64,000 nt of DNA, taken from positions 9,425,501-9,489,500 of the forward strand of contig OZ014411.1 in assembly GCA_963965975.1 (NCBI GenBank), written 5' to 3'. The notes beneath the pieces were generated by a model. It saw only the letters and a list, made by a program, of their open reading frames with translations. It was not told the DNA's origin and did not search any database. The stretch comes from Xestospongia bergquistia. Its lineage: Eukaryota; Porifera; Demospongiae; Haplosclerida; Petrosiidae. The translations under genes were made by a program, and so were the position numbers. Of this stretch, positions 47,601 to 60,400 are shown one piece after another (position 1 is the stretch's first letter; each line of letters starts with the position of its first letter).

Positions 47601-50600
47601 ATGGAGGAGACAGAAGTCAGAGACCACTCTAAAGCAATTGCATTTGTATCTAATTCAAGTCCAATAGTGGAACATATAGAAGTTTCTACAACTCAAAATA
47701 TTACTGCCAAGCCTAGTGTTAAGAAAAACACTAGAAAAAGAAGGCTCTCTAATTCAAAAGATGAGACCATTAACTTTTGTTGTTGTAATATTTCATCTAA
47801 AGTACCAAAATGCCTTGAATTATCAGGATTTATCACTGTTACAGTCATTGTACTGATGTTGTTCTCTATTCCCATAATAACTCATTTTGTGCAAGTAAGT
47901 CAATAATAAAATACCAATAATTATGAGATCCCTTGCGAATGTGGTGCTGTATACATTGGAGAAACTGGCAGAACAATGAAAATAAGAAAAGCTGAACACA
48001 AGAGGGCTGTTAAAAATGGTGATACCACCAATGCTTTGGCTCTCCACTTCATCAATATAGGACACAAGATTTTATGGGATGAGTGCAGAATACTTGAACA
48101 AGAGATCAGCTGGTGGAAGAGAAAGACCAAAGAAGCAATATTCATCAAAACCACTAGCAACACCATCAACCTAGATCCAGGCTTTATCATCAATCCTACA
48201 TGGACATCTCTGCTCTACAACATACCAGTTCGAAATCAATAATCATTAGCCACGCCCACAACAATTAACTACTTCGCGTCTGTTTTGAGCTCTATGGTCC
48301 AAGATGTTGTTTTGAAATTAGCATCTCTTTTTAGCCTTCTGGGACAACCTTTCACCTCTTAGCCCAATTACTAACTGTAAACAATCATGCATTGCTATAA
48401 ATAGCGTGACTTTTTTTGCCTAGTTTCATACAGCTGATGAAGGCCCTTGGCCAAAACGTTCTGTACCTTTTTTTCAGAATATATTTCTATCACGTTCATA
48501 AAGCTCAAATAATCTTTTTCTTAAAAACCAATAATTATCATTTATTATTTTTCTTGTTACATTTATAGGAAATTAAAAGTACACACCTCAACATTAATAC
48601 ACCAGATACTACTAATACAACTGTAAGTTAAACTATATCATATACATTTTATAATTTGGATTCCCAAAAAAAGATATATACATATGTATACAATAAATTT
48701 ATATAGATAAGTTGTTATTAAATTGAATTAGTCATAATTGAAGTGATATAGACTTTTTCTGTTGTATAATCACTTAGGTTTCATGCATCACTTAAAAATA
48801 TATTTTTTTGATTACTAATTACTATGGAATTGACTGTTTAAATGACTTCTCAGGAAGTAGAAGACTGACAACTGTACAACTACCTATTCTGCTTATTTAA
48901 TAATAATTAGACAATAGAGTCTGAAGACACTATTCTGTTATGCTGAACTGAACTCTATAGCTACTCAGTTATTAGGTGCCCAAGTCACTTGTTAAACTGT
49001 TGAGACATAACATTGTTATTGACCACTAATGTGCCTTTAATTATTATTTTTATTTGTAAAAAAGGACTCTTGTCCAGGTCTGTTACTATGGATTCATATA
49101 TACACTTCAATCTATCATCATATTAATCTAAATGTATGGTTAATATGATGGCAGTTGCAATCTTAATATTATGTTCTTAACAATTCATAAACATTATTTG
49201 GCTTACAGGCAATTGCAAATAATATAAAAACATTATTAGACCTAACCATTACTTACATAAACAGTCAATTCTAGTTACATTAATTATCAAAACAACATTT
49301 TGTTTACTTTTTATAGCAACAATAATTTGCTACATTCAACCTGTGTAACCATATATTGGTTAAGTCAACCAATTAATCTATACAGTAAATTTAGTCCTAG
49401 CAGCATACTGTATATACCTACAAGAATATTAACCAATTGTATTGTAAGAAGTTTTACTAGTTATTAAAATATGTGTTGTCAATGAGTTTGAGGCTTAACT
49501 AGGAGAACCTTCTCAGCTTTTTGAATTTTTTTGGATCCTCTTACAAAGTAGTATGATTAATTAGCACTCAATTAGCAGAATATTTTATTTTACAGATAAT
49601 TTGTGGATTTGACCTCTAGAACAGCTTTATTTAGTCTTTTCCAGAGACTTCAATTAATTGATGGATTATTAACCTATAAAGGTTTAATTGATCAATACAA
49701 TATTTTCCCAGAAACTTTTATAGTAGAAAATATAGATGGATTATTTGAGTTGATAGAAAATAATTTTATTGTTAATTTTTGGATCCACAACAACAAAATT
49801 TTGCATTCAATGTCATGTTAAATAATATATATTGAAGTAACTGTAGATAACAATAGAGAAGTGGTAAAAATGTATAAGGCAACATCTGTGCAATGTAGAT
49901 AGATGATTTGCCATATATATATATATAGTATTAAGATTTAATGTAGAAGATAGAATATTTTTATAGCACTTTAATAGTAATGAATTAACAAAGAAGAAAT
50001 GTAAGAAATATTAAATCTGTATCCTTGCCTTATGTTTTCATAAATAGTCTAAATATATATTTTCTGGCTTTTTGAAAGACATTCAGATTACATGTTCATC
50101 TATTATTCATTATTGTCTTTATCTCAGAGATTATGTTTTATCATTGATTTTTGTATTTCCAGAATTGTTCATATGAAGACTTATCATGGAGAGTTGTTTC
50201 TAATGTTATTAATGTTTCTACATGTTGTGCTAAACCATATACAGGAAATGCTTGTTCTTCTTTCCTTTCAAATTGGCAAACCTGTGCATTAGGGCAATCA
50301 ACATCAGTGTTTGTACATAACACTAGTTTGCTAACAGAAGATCAAGTCATAGCGATCATTAAAAAGATAGGTAATTTTAAAATAATCAATTTGACTTTGC
50401 TTGATCTCCTTAAACTTAACAGATAAACTTCCAGTGACTTATTCAGCTTGCAAAGCAACCAGCACACTATTTTTTTGTCAATATGTTTTCCCTCTTTGTG
50501 ACTGTAAAACTGGAGATTTATATTTACCATCACAAAAAACATGTCGAGAATTTAGCACTGTTACATGTAAGACATTGTGGCCATTACTTGAACAACTGAT

Positions 50601-52256
50601 CCAGCCATTCAAGTTACCAGATTGCTCTAAATTACTTATGACTACTTACCCACCAGGTATATACATGTACACAGTTATATGGAATGAATTGATTTCTATG
50701 TAAACATGTAGATATCAGTGGTTCTGGTAACTCAGATATTAGCCCTACTACTGGTAACTCATCTTTGCCTCAAGATACAGTTTGTGCTGATAAATTTATT
50801 AAAATCAATGGAACATGTTATCCTCAATGTGATAGTTTTGAACAGAGTCCACATGGTGTCACTGTTGCCTTAACAATTATATGAATGTTTGCTGCTTGTT
50901 ATAGTTTTGTTGTTGGAATTGTTGTTCTTGTCTTATCATTTGTGAATTGGAAAACAATGTATGCTGATTATAACGTTATACTTGATTTGTGGTGGTGCAT
51001 TTTTATATAGGTTGTTTTTTCCTTCAATTTTTGTAGTTTACATGACAGTAGGCCATTGTATTGTTGGTAAGCAAGCACTATCTGTGTTCTTTTCAATGTC
51101 TTTCTCTCCCTTCTCTCACTTCTCTCTTTCTTTACTATCTCTCTCTCTCTCTATCTTTCTGTCAGCTTTTTTTATGATTGTTTCACTAATTGATAGATCC
51201 AAATTGTATTGTAATTCTATCACTCTAACAAAAGAAAATTTCAAAGATTCAACTATATTTTGTCATATATCAGGTGGGATAATTGTTTTCTGTATACATT
51301 ATTAGTCTAGACTCAAACTGATACTGATATATGTCTCTTTTAGGAGCAATATTTCATTATTTTCTGGTCAACATTTCATTGTGGTGGTTCTTCCATGTTT
51401 GTTCAATATTCTATAAAATTATGTTCCCCTTGACATCTAAACAATATCAGAAAAAAGAAAAATACTTCCATATAGTTTTATTAGTTACTGGTATGTTTCA
51501 CTGTATGAGACAATGTAAATGACATTAATTTATGAATTACACTTGTTGTCTCATTCCAATACTAGGTATCTTCATTCCCATACCTGGAGTATTACTAGCA
51601 CTTTTAGTTCCTGATTGGGGTTATGTAGTTAATGAGTTTCCTCCATTTTTATGTTTTTCTCAAAATCTACATCTTTCATATTATCTAGTGAATTTTGCTC
51701 TTAACATTTTAATAGCTGTTGGGGTCTTTTTACTTGTACTAATGTTCTGGAAACTTCATAAAGTAAGAATAATAATACTGACTCATTTTAGTATTTCTTG
51801 TCTACGCAGCATCAAGGTGTATTTCATACCAGGAAAAATAGCAGTCTTATCATCAGTACAGCGGAGAAAAAGATTCTTTTTGTGCTGTGTTATTATGTTA
51901 TATTTACTGTGGTTATGTTGGTGTATTTTGGACTTAATACAGCAGATACTGATTTATTTAAACATGCTCTAGAGACATATTTCCATTGTCAAGCATTAGG
52001 ACATCTACCCAATCAAACATCACAGTGTGATCCAAATGAATATCAACAATATATCTACCCAGAGCTTGCAGTAACTACCTATTTTTTAATGACATTTATT
52101 ACTACAGCAAATTTAATCTTTGTGATCAACTGGAGCACTGTTGCCAAATTCTGTTCACATTATTATCACAAGAAAGAAAAATCATCAAATGTTATGCTAC
52201 CTAATCCACTTTTACCAGTTGTGTCTGATGTCACAGAAAGCTCTCAATTGCAATAA
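47601..52256 (+). pseudogene. Copy L: Frizzled-like receptor with a single nonsense codon
   Basis: Exons: E1 47601-47894, E2 48569-48622, E3 50163-50370, E4 50423-50656, E5 50712-50958, E6 51011-51066, E7 51166-51273, E8 51344-51490, E9 51566-51762, E10 51810-52256. They sum to 1992 nt and every frame is open except TGA at 50882-50884, where the homologous codon is CGA (Arg before TM1, kept in relic O). A C-to-T change at a CpG explains it. The truncated product would be the anchor plus the CRD without the seven-helix bundle. It could be a fresh pseudogene, a polymorphic null, or a single-anchor CRD protein. Intron 8 is only 75 nt, much shorter than in other copies. Intron 1 holds the Penelope-like insertion. 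Confidence 0.75.
47925..48526 (+). mobile_element. 5'-truncated Penelope-like retroelement (GIY-YIG part and 3' end)
   Basis: The reading frame continues from the left edge: IPCECGAVYIGETGR, then EHKRAV, NALALHF, HKILWDECRILEQE, WWKRKTKEAIFI, and a stop at about 48242. This is the C-terminal GIY-YIG endonuclease end of a Penelope-like element. The reverse transcriptase part is missing. A 12-bp duplication ACCAATAATTAT flanks it (47913-47924 and 48527-48538), and the empty site is seen in the other copies. The 3' part contains CTGATGA, a GGCC-CTT-GGCC stem and AAAAC (48434-48457), like the conserved 3' region of such elements. It sits in intron 1 of copy L in sense orientation. Confidence 0.85.
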
Positions 52257-52486
52257 TTGTACTTTTAGTATTTGTGTTTCACTATTATTAATTCTTTTGT
52301 TTTAATATTTTTCTTGTAAGCTAACATGAGTGTTCTTTTGAAATGTGATTATAACTTGCATTGTAGAGTTATTGACTACTTTCTAAATTATGTTCATCAC
52401 ATGTTAATGCTAGTATCACTGGTTGTTATGCTACAATTGTTTATAATTATTAAAAATATGAGTATATGATTAACTGTGGTAACTTA

Positions 52487-52492
52487 AATAAA
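52487..52492 (+). terminator. Putative polyadenylation signal of copy L
   Basis: AATAAA 231 nt after the stop codon, at nearly the same offset as in gene A. Confidence 0.4.
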
Positions 52493-53571
52493 TTTATTAT
52501 ATAATGTTTATATAGAATGTTCTGGAACTCAATTTGTGCACTATATATTGTTGTGTAAATTTAGTTTTGTTCAGTTAACAGTTATCGTCACTCATTGAGT
52601 ATTTGTTAATTTATTTATATATGTTGTACTAGTAAACTTGGTCACCAGTAGAATTACAACATTAACATGTTTATTGGTCATACTCAAATGTTAATAACAT
52701 TGATAATCTTTCATAAGATAAGCAAAATAATATCAAATAAGTTGTTAATAATAATGATTTTTTCTAAAGCAATGTATAAAAATTATCATTTGATATATCT
52801 AGATAATAAATCATATATATATATATATATATACACTAAATAGTAAGAATATATTGAACACTACATGTACACAGCTGTACATCTATACAAAGTACTGATT
52901 GTTAAATAGGTAGAGCTTTATATATTTTGAAAGAAAAAAATTAAAACCCATGCAACTATGTAAAAAAGAGAGATGGCAGAAGCTGAAAACCTAATGATTT
53001 CAAAACTCGTGATTAATTATGTAATAAATTATTTGCAGATTTCTACAGGAAATAGAGCATGACAGCAAAACTAGAGTATTCTATTTATTTTCTGTAGAAC
53101 ATTTCAACACATTGTCAGTCTAATTAATTTAGACAATTTCGAGTCACAAGAAGTATGATAACTCAGCCAACTTCTAAATAATTCCCTTTGATGTTATATT
53201 AAAACACGAGGTGTCCATCAAGGAAATTGACAACTCATATTTATAAGCACTTTTGGTAGATAGATCCTTATGTTTCTCATTAACATCAAAAGGAATAATT
53301 TATAAATTGTATAAAATATATATTTCCTCATGAACATAATCAAGTTCTCTTACAATGTTAATTCTTCAAATTAATTCTAAAGTTTAAGTTAGAAGGATAT
53401 AAAAGTGTATATTTAAGAGAGAATATTCATTGTTTTTTTTTTAAAAATGAAAGAGATAATATAATAAATGATACATTGTATAATTGTGTGCGTCAATATG
53501 ACAAAGTTGCTTATGACAGATGTTAGGTACTGAAATTCAAAGATACTGTAAATAATAATGAGAATTCTTTC
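52493..53571. other. Spacer between copy L and relic M
   Basis: AT-rich with a TA run near 52816-52832. The part up to about 52900 is duplicated at 63700-63959 beside relic O. 53040-53560 matches the usual upstream flank of the family, yet no E1 follows. No gene seen. Confidence 0.45.
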
Positions 53572-54737
53572 ACAAATTGATAGATTCAAATTGTAAGTCT
53601 GTTGCTATAACAAAAGAAAACTTCAATTATCTATCTATATTTTGTCAAGTAACAGGTAGGATAATGATTTTCAGCATATATAATTAGTCTTGACTCAAAC
53701 TGACACTTGTATGTGTCTCTTTTAGGAGCAGTATTTCATTATTTTATAGTCAACATTACATTGAGGTAGCTCTTTCAGGTTTGTTCAATATTCTACAAAA
53801 TTATGTTCCTCTTGGAAGCTAAACAATAATAGAAAAATGGAAACATATTTTCATATAGTTTTACTACTTACTGGTATGTTTAATTATATGAGACAATTGC
53901 ATGACATCAATTTATGAATTCAATCAACAAGTTATATCTATCAAACATTTCTTCATTCATTAATCTTCCTATACATATTGTTTATAAATAGTGTTTATCA
54001 TTACACATACAGATGTTTATTTTAATAGTGTTGTCTAGTTGATTTGTTGCAAACATATCTTCATATCATTACTAATACAATTCATGACACAGCTCTGGTC
54101 CCACATTTGATGTTGTCTCATTCCAATACTAGATAACTTTATCCCCATACCTGGAGTATTAGTAGCATTTTTGATTCCAGATTAGGGATATGTAGTTAAT
54201 GAACTTCCCCTATTTTTATCTTGTTAGAAGCTATATCATTGGTATTATTTAACAAATTTATCTCTTAATGTTTTAATAGCTGTTTGGGTCATATTGTGTT
54301 CTGGAAACTTCATAAAGTAAGGATCATAATACTGTCTTGTTTTAACATTCCTTGTCTACACAGCATCAAGGTATGTTTCACATCAGGGAAAAAAGCATCA
54401 GTGTTATCATCAGTACAAAGAAAAAAAGACTCTGATTGCACTGTGTTATTATGTTATATTTGCTGTGGTCATGTTGTTGTATTTTGGACTCATTACAGCA
54501 GATACTGATTTATTTATAGAAGTTCTAGAAACATATTTCCATTGTCAAGCATTAGGACATTTATTCAATCAAACATCACAGTATGATCCAAAGGAATATC
54601 AACAATATACCCAGGGTTTGGAGTACTACACCTGCTCATGATATTATTGTATAAAAGAAAAATCATCAAATGTTATGCTCCCTAACACACATTGACCTGT
54701 GATGTCAGATATCACAGATAGCTCTCATTTACAATTA
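53572..54737 (+). pseudogene. Relic M: E7-E10 remnant
   Basis: A partial E7 (TTTCACAAATTGATAGATTC...) is at 53572-53655. E8 begins at 53726 but has TAG in place of a TM3 Trp codon, and E9 (about 54134) and E10 (about 54366) have multiple indels and stops. E1-E6 are absent. Confidence 0.8.
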
Positions 54738-54945
54738 TTATTATTGAAGTATTTGTGTCTCATTCTTGTACATTACCTTCTTTTAAGCCTATTTTTTAAA
54801 TAACATGAGTTTTTTTAAATGTGATCATTACAGGCCTTTGTTTTAGACTTATTAACTACTTTCTAAATGACATTCATCAACTTTTATTATTAGCACTGGT
54901 TGATATGTTGTAGTATGTAGTTATTGTTAATTTTATTCTTAATTT

Positions 54946-54989
54946 CCAGGTAAGGGAATGAAAATACCTAGTATTGGAATGGGACAACC
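54946..54989 (-). repeat. Inverted 44-bp copy of the intron 8/E9 boundary
   Basis: Reading the minus strand gives TCCCATTCCAATACTAGGTA followed by the start of E9 (FIPLPG-like bases). The motif is otherwise found only on the plus strand, at each E9. It lies about 200 nt after relic M, whose own E9 boundary is at 54118-54160. Confidence 0.75.
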
Positions 54990-55427
54990 AGTATAGCTGT
55001 TTTTATTTTTAAATCTTATGTTACTTCATTTATAATCTGCATATTTTCACTCTTTTCTGCAAAGATAGTTGATGACTGTACCAACACTGGGACAAAAAAG
55101 CACAAGATAATTTTTACATGACTGTGCATATATAGTTCAATGTCAATTCTATTTGATAATATAAACAAAGCATTATCAAATGGATATTTCATAATAATGA
55201 CATTTTCCAAAGCAATGTAAAAAAGTGTCAGACACATATCTTTAGAACCTATTAGATAATCATACATAAACATACATTAAATAGTAAGAATAATGAACAC
55301 TACATGTACACACCTGTATATTTATGAAAAGTACTGGTTGTTGAATAGAAGGAGCTTTCTGTATCTCAAAAAATAAATTAAAATCTATGAAACTATTTGA
55401 AAAAGCTCAGATGGCACAAGCTAAGCA

Positions 55428-55573
55428 AGTAAGGATATACTCCAACTATCTAAATCACTTAAAATAATTTTAGTGATATATTGTTACATTGTATACCTGT
55501 GCTATTATGTAGAGATGATGCAATAGTCTGGGTTGCATTCATTATAATGGAATGATATTAGCCATCTTCCAAT
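55428..55573. mobile_element. MITE-like element, family 1, copy 4 (inverted, partial)
   Basis: AAGTAAGGATATACTCCAAC ... TACCTGTGCTATTATGTAGA ... AATGATATTAGCCATC matches copies 1 and 3, in the same orientation as copy 3. Confidence 0.55.
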
Positions 55574-56784
55574 TTTTAATTTTGTTATAAGTTTAAGTAA
55601 TTGAAGTAATTTGTACTATTTAATTATTTTATTTGTGAAAGAGTCCAAGTAACCTTAACTTAGGATTTAAAAAATAAGACATAATTATAATTAACATCAT
55701 TTCAAGATTTGTAATTAATTATGTGATTTATTGCATATAAATTAACATTACAACATCAAAATTGACTGCATTAGTAATACTTTTTGTTATGTTAAAAAAT
55801 AAAATAAACAGACAACACAAAAACAATTCTGTCAATTAGAGAGAGAGAGTAAAAAAAAACAAAGCAAAGCTTAAATGTTCTATTTTCTTTAGGAACTTCC
55901 AGTACATTGTCAGTTTAATCATTTTAGACATTTTGAGTCACAAAGAGTGCAATGACTCAGCCAAATTCTGAATAATTCCCTTTGGTGTTATAGAGAAACT
56001 TTAGGTATCTATTAAGTAAATAGATAACTCATATTAATAAACATTTATAGGTCAATGATTATGTTTATTTTCTTATTAAAATTCAAGAATATTCATTATT
56101 CATTAGTTATCTAAGATGCATTTCTTCATGAACATGATGTTATTTTACAATGTTTGTTCTATAAATTAATTCTAGACTTTATGTTAGAAGGATGTAAATG
56201 TACGTATGTATATTAAAGATTAAAGAAATAATATTCAATGCTTACATACAAAGGAAAGAGATGATACAATAAATAATACATTGTATAATTGTGTGGGTTG
56301 GGATGACAAAGTTGTTTGTGACAGATGAGACATGTGTTAAGTTCAGAAACTCAAAGTACAGTAAATAATAATAAGAACCTAAAGTTGACATACAGGAACT
56401 GACATTGAAATCATGATCATTAGATCATACTTGATTACTGAAACACATAATAGAATATTAAGTATACTATTAAAATAACTAAAATCACTGTTTTAATATT
56501 ATATTATAATCTGTTACATGACTAAGTCTCAGTATCGTATTGACACTTTTTTGTCAGTGGTTATGACAGATCTCATTCCAAAATTAAAAATTCAATATTT
56601 TTCATAAATAGCAGATGAGAAATGTATATACAGTTGATGGTGTGCAGCGTTTTGCTTCATGTGCATAATGTCAGGTGTGCTGACTTGCAACACTTAGACT
56701 TTGTCCTTAGAGGCAATTGATACAATCAATGAATGTTATTAGCAAATACCATAGTCACAACAATGAGTATTACTATAACAACAT
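55574..56784. other. Spacer before gene N
   Basis: AT-rich upstream flank shared with genes A-B and copy L (for example 56380-56700 matches 6450-6730). No gene seen. Confidence 0.45.
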
Positions 56785-56830
56785 ATACCTGTCAAACCAG
56801 TTTATGATACCAGCTTTTGAATATTTTTGA
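56785..56830 (+). promoter_or_regulatory. Conserved upstream block of gene N
   Basis: ACCTGTCAAACCAGTTTATG, ATACCAGC, then a drifted AT box (GAATATTTTTG instead of GAATAAATTC), about 45 nt before the ATG. Confidence 0.4.
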
Positions 56831-56872
56831 TTCTAATTGTATTTTGTAGTCACGTTGTCTTGCTGATAAATT

Positions 56873-57189
56873 ATGGAAGAGACAAAAGTTAGAAACGATT
56901 CTAAAACAGTTACATTTGCATTCAATTCAAGTCCTACAGTAGAACAGATAGAGCTCGCTACAACTCAAGATGTAACTGCCAAGCCTAGTATTAAGAAAAA
57001 TAAAGAGAAGAGCTGGCTGTCTAGTTCACAAGATGATACCACTACCTGCTGTTGTTGTAATATTTCATCTAAAGTTGCAAAATATCTTGAATTATCAGGA
57101 CTAATTACTGGTGTAGTGATTGTACTGCTGTTGTTATCTATTCCCATAATAAGTCATTTTGCTCTGGTAAGTAATTAAAATACACTGAG

Positions 57190-57231
<42 letters not shown>

Positions 57232-57410
57232 TTAATTGATTTTTAGTTTTCTTGTTATGGTCATAGAAAGTGAAGGGTAGAGAGATCAACATGAACAATG
57301 CTAATACATCAGATATTACTGTAAGTGTTCTGTAATTTAATTCTATCATCAGCATTTTATTTGAAACCCTCTCAAAAAGAAAATACAAGCATACATACAT
57401 GCATACATAA

Positions 57411-57455
<45 letters not shown>

Positions 57456-60400
57456 AGCTAGATAATCAGAAGCTGCTGTTAGTCATGGCTGAGGCAGTGT
57501 AGGCATTTTAAATCAAAACTATGACCACATGTTATCTATTTTCCCATAGTATATCTACTTGGAACTAGTCTCTACTTGACTGTAATAGAAACACTGTAAT
57601 ATAGTTGAATATATTGTCCTAATAAAGATTGTTTCGATAGTGCCAATGTTAATGTCTATTTCAGTAAAATTAGGTAATTCTCAGCTAAAGTCTTTAACAA
57701 GCCAGCTAGCCTGTGGTTTTAATAATCAAATTCTTGAGCAAGTCACTTGGTTAATAATTAGGTTAGTAGTTTGTACACCACACATCCTAGTGCTCTATTT
57801 GCTGTATAAACATACAACTTATGTCAACCAAATCAGACAATTTTGATCCACAAGGCCAACCCAAGTCAGGCCACAGTCATGCCACTAGTCTAACAGAGGT
57901 GTTGAATGACGCTAATGAGGTATTTATCAGCTAAGTATATAGCCAATGGTCTTATACACATCAAAGGGAATTAATCATAAATAATTGTCTAAATATTTGT
58001 GTTGTACAAACATCCAATCAGCAACTTTGGCCTTCAATTGGTCGTTAAAAAAATGATTTATTGCTACCATTTATATTAGCTGCATATATATTATATAGGC
58101 ACATGAAAATAGATAACTTGCATCTTGATAATTTGTATTGTATGTACATGATTTATAGAAGCTATAGAGTAAGTTACTTGAAGGTAAATAGTTTGGTATG
58201 ATAGTTACTCTGTGTTGGTTTTACTACTTGTATTATAATACCTCAACTGAAGATTTTACAAAACAAAGGTCATTAATGTCATGTTATTTTAAGACATATG
58301 GTTGAGTCTACTATGTATTAATGCAAAGAATTATAATAACAAAAGTCTATTACTTTGACCTTGGTTAAACATCTTTGACTTTTCATTGAAAGATTTGCAA
58401 AGTACATGTTTATCTCTTTATAATTAAAATCAAAGAAATTCTTTATTTTTTATTCTTTCTTTTGTATTTCTAGTGTTACAGTTATGGATTACAGTATTGT
58501 TCAGAGAAAAACTTAACATGGAGATTTGTCCCTGCTATTAGCAATATTTCTAAATTTCATGCTAAAGTATATTCTGGAAATGTTTGTTTCTCTTTCTTCT
58601 CAAGTTGGTTAACATGTGCACTAGGTGGATCAACATCAGTGTTTGTAAATAACTCTGGTATAATACTAGAAGAGATTATCACAAAATTAGGTAAGTCTAA
58701 TAAATAACACTGTGATATTGTTATAGATATCTTTTTATTTAACAGCTAGCCTTCTTGTCACTTATTCAGCTTGTAATGAAGCCAATGTGCCTTTTCTCTG
58801 TCAATTTGTTTTCCCTCTTTGTGACTGTAAAACTGGAAATTTATATTCACCTCAAGAGACTTGTGAAGAAGTTAGCACTGTTATATGTAGGATATTGTGG
58901 CCACTACTGGAACAACTGATCCAGCCACTTAAGTTACCACATTGTTCTGTGTTACCTATGACTACCAATGTACCAGGTATATACATGTAAATGGTTATAT
59001 GGATTAAGTACATTTCTATGTACACATGTAGATATCAGTGGTTCTGGTAACTCAGACATTAGTCCTACAACTGTCAATTCATGTTTGTCTCAAGAGACAG
59101 TTTGTGCTGACCAATTTGTTAAAATCAATGGAACATGTTATGCTCGATGTGATAGTTTTGAACAGAGTCCACATGATGTCACTATTGCTGTAAAAAATAT
59201 ACAACTGTTTGCTGCTTGTTATGGATTTACTATTGGAACTATCTTTCTTATCTTATCATTTGTGCGTTGGAAAACAATGTATGCTAATAATAAATTTTCG
59301 CTTGCTTTAAGTTGTGCATTGTTTTTTTCTTTTTTTAGGTTGTTTTTTCCTTCAATTTTTTTAGTTTACATGACAGCCGACTATTGTATTATAGGTAAGC
59401 AAATATTATGTGCATTAATTTTGATATCTTACTGTCTCTTTCTTTCTTTGAGGTTTTTTTATAATTGTGTCACAAATTGACAGATCCAAATTGTATTGTA
59501 ATTCTGTTGCTATAACAAAAGAAGATTTCAATGATTCAACTATATTTTGTCAAGTAACAGGTGGGTCATTTTCAGTATACATAATTAGTCTAGACTCAAA
59601 CTAATACTCATATATCTGTCTCATTTAGGAGCAGTATTTCATTATTTTATAGTCAACATTGCATTGTGGTGGTTCTTTCATGTTTGTTCAATATTCTATA
59701 AAATCATGTTTCCCTTGACAGCTAAACAATATGAGAAAAAAGAAAAGTACTTCCATATAGTTTTACTAGTTACTGGTATGTTTCACTGCATCGGACAGTC
59801 ACATGACATCAATTTATAAATTCAATCAACAAGTTACACCTATCAAACATATCTTTATTTCTATCATTTAATGAGTAAAGACCTTACTTGTATGTTATGC
59901 ATCCTAACTAGTTGCATGTGTTCAATAGTTTTGTGTGTACTTATAAACATAATGTCCTTATCAAAGGTACATTCATTGTCTACATATTGCAAATAACTTG
60001 CAAGCATATGTTCATTTAATTCAATTATAATAGACTTTTTAGCGACATAATTTCTGACACTGCTCTATATCCCACATTTGATGTTGTCTCATTCCGATAC
60101 TAGGTATCTTCATTCCCCTACCTGGAGTATTGCTAGCACTTTCAGTTCCAGATTGGGGTTATGTAGTAAATGAATTTCCTCCTTTTTTATGTTCTACTCA
60201 AAATTCAAATCTTTGGTATTATTCAGCAACTTTACCTCTTAATATATTAATAGCTATTGGAGTGTCATTGTTTGTTTTTATGTTCTGGAAACTTCATAAA
60301 GTATGAATAATAATACTCACTCATTTTAACATTTAGTTTCCTTGTCTGCATAGCATCAAGGAATATTTCCTACCAGGAAAAATAGCAGTTTTGGCATCAG

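Noticed and set aside
47823..48193. Minus-strand open frames over the Penelope-like insertion
   Set aside because: The sense frame has clear GIY-YIG signature residues; the minus frames are its complement.
48434..48457. Functional hammerhead ribozyme in the Penelope-like remnant
   Set aside because: CTGATGA and a stem-loop are present, but the GAAA part reads AAAA and the outer stems do not clearly form. Kept only as a reminiscent motif.
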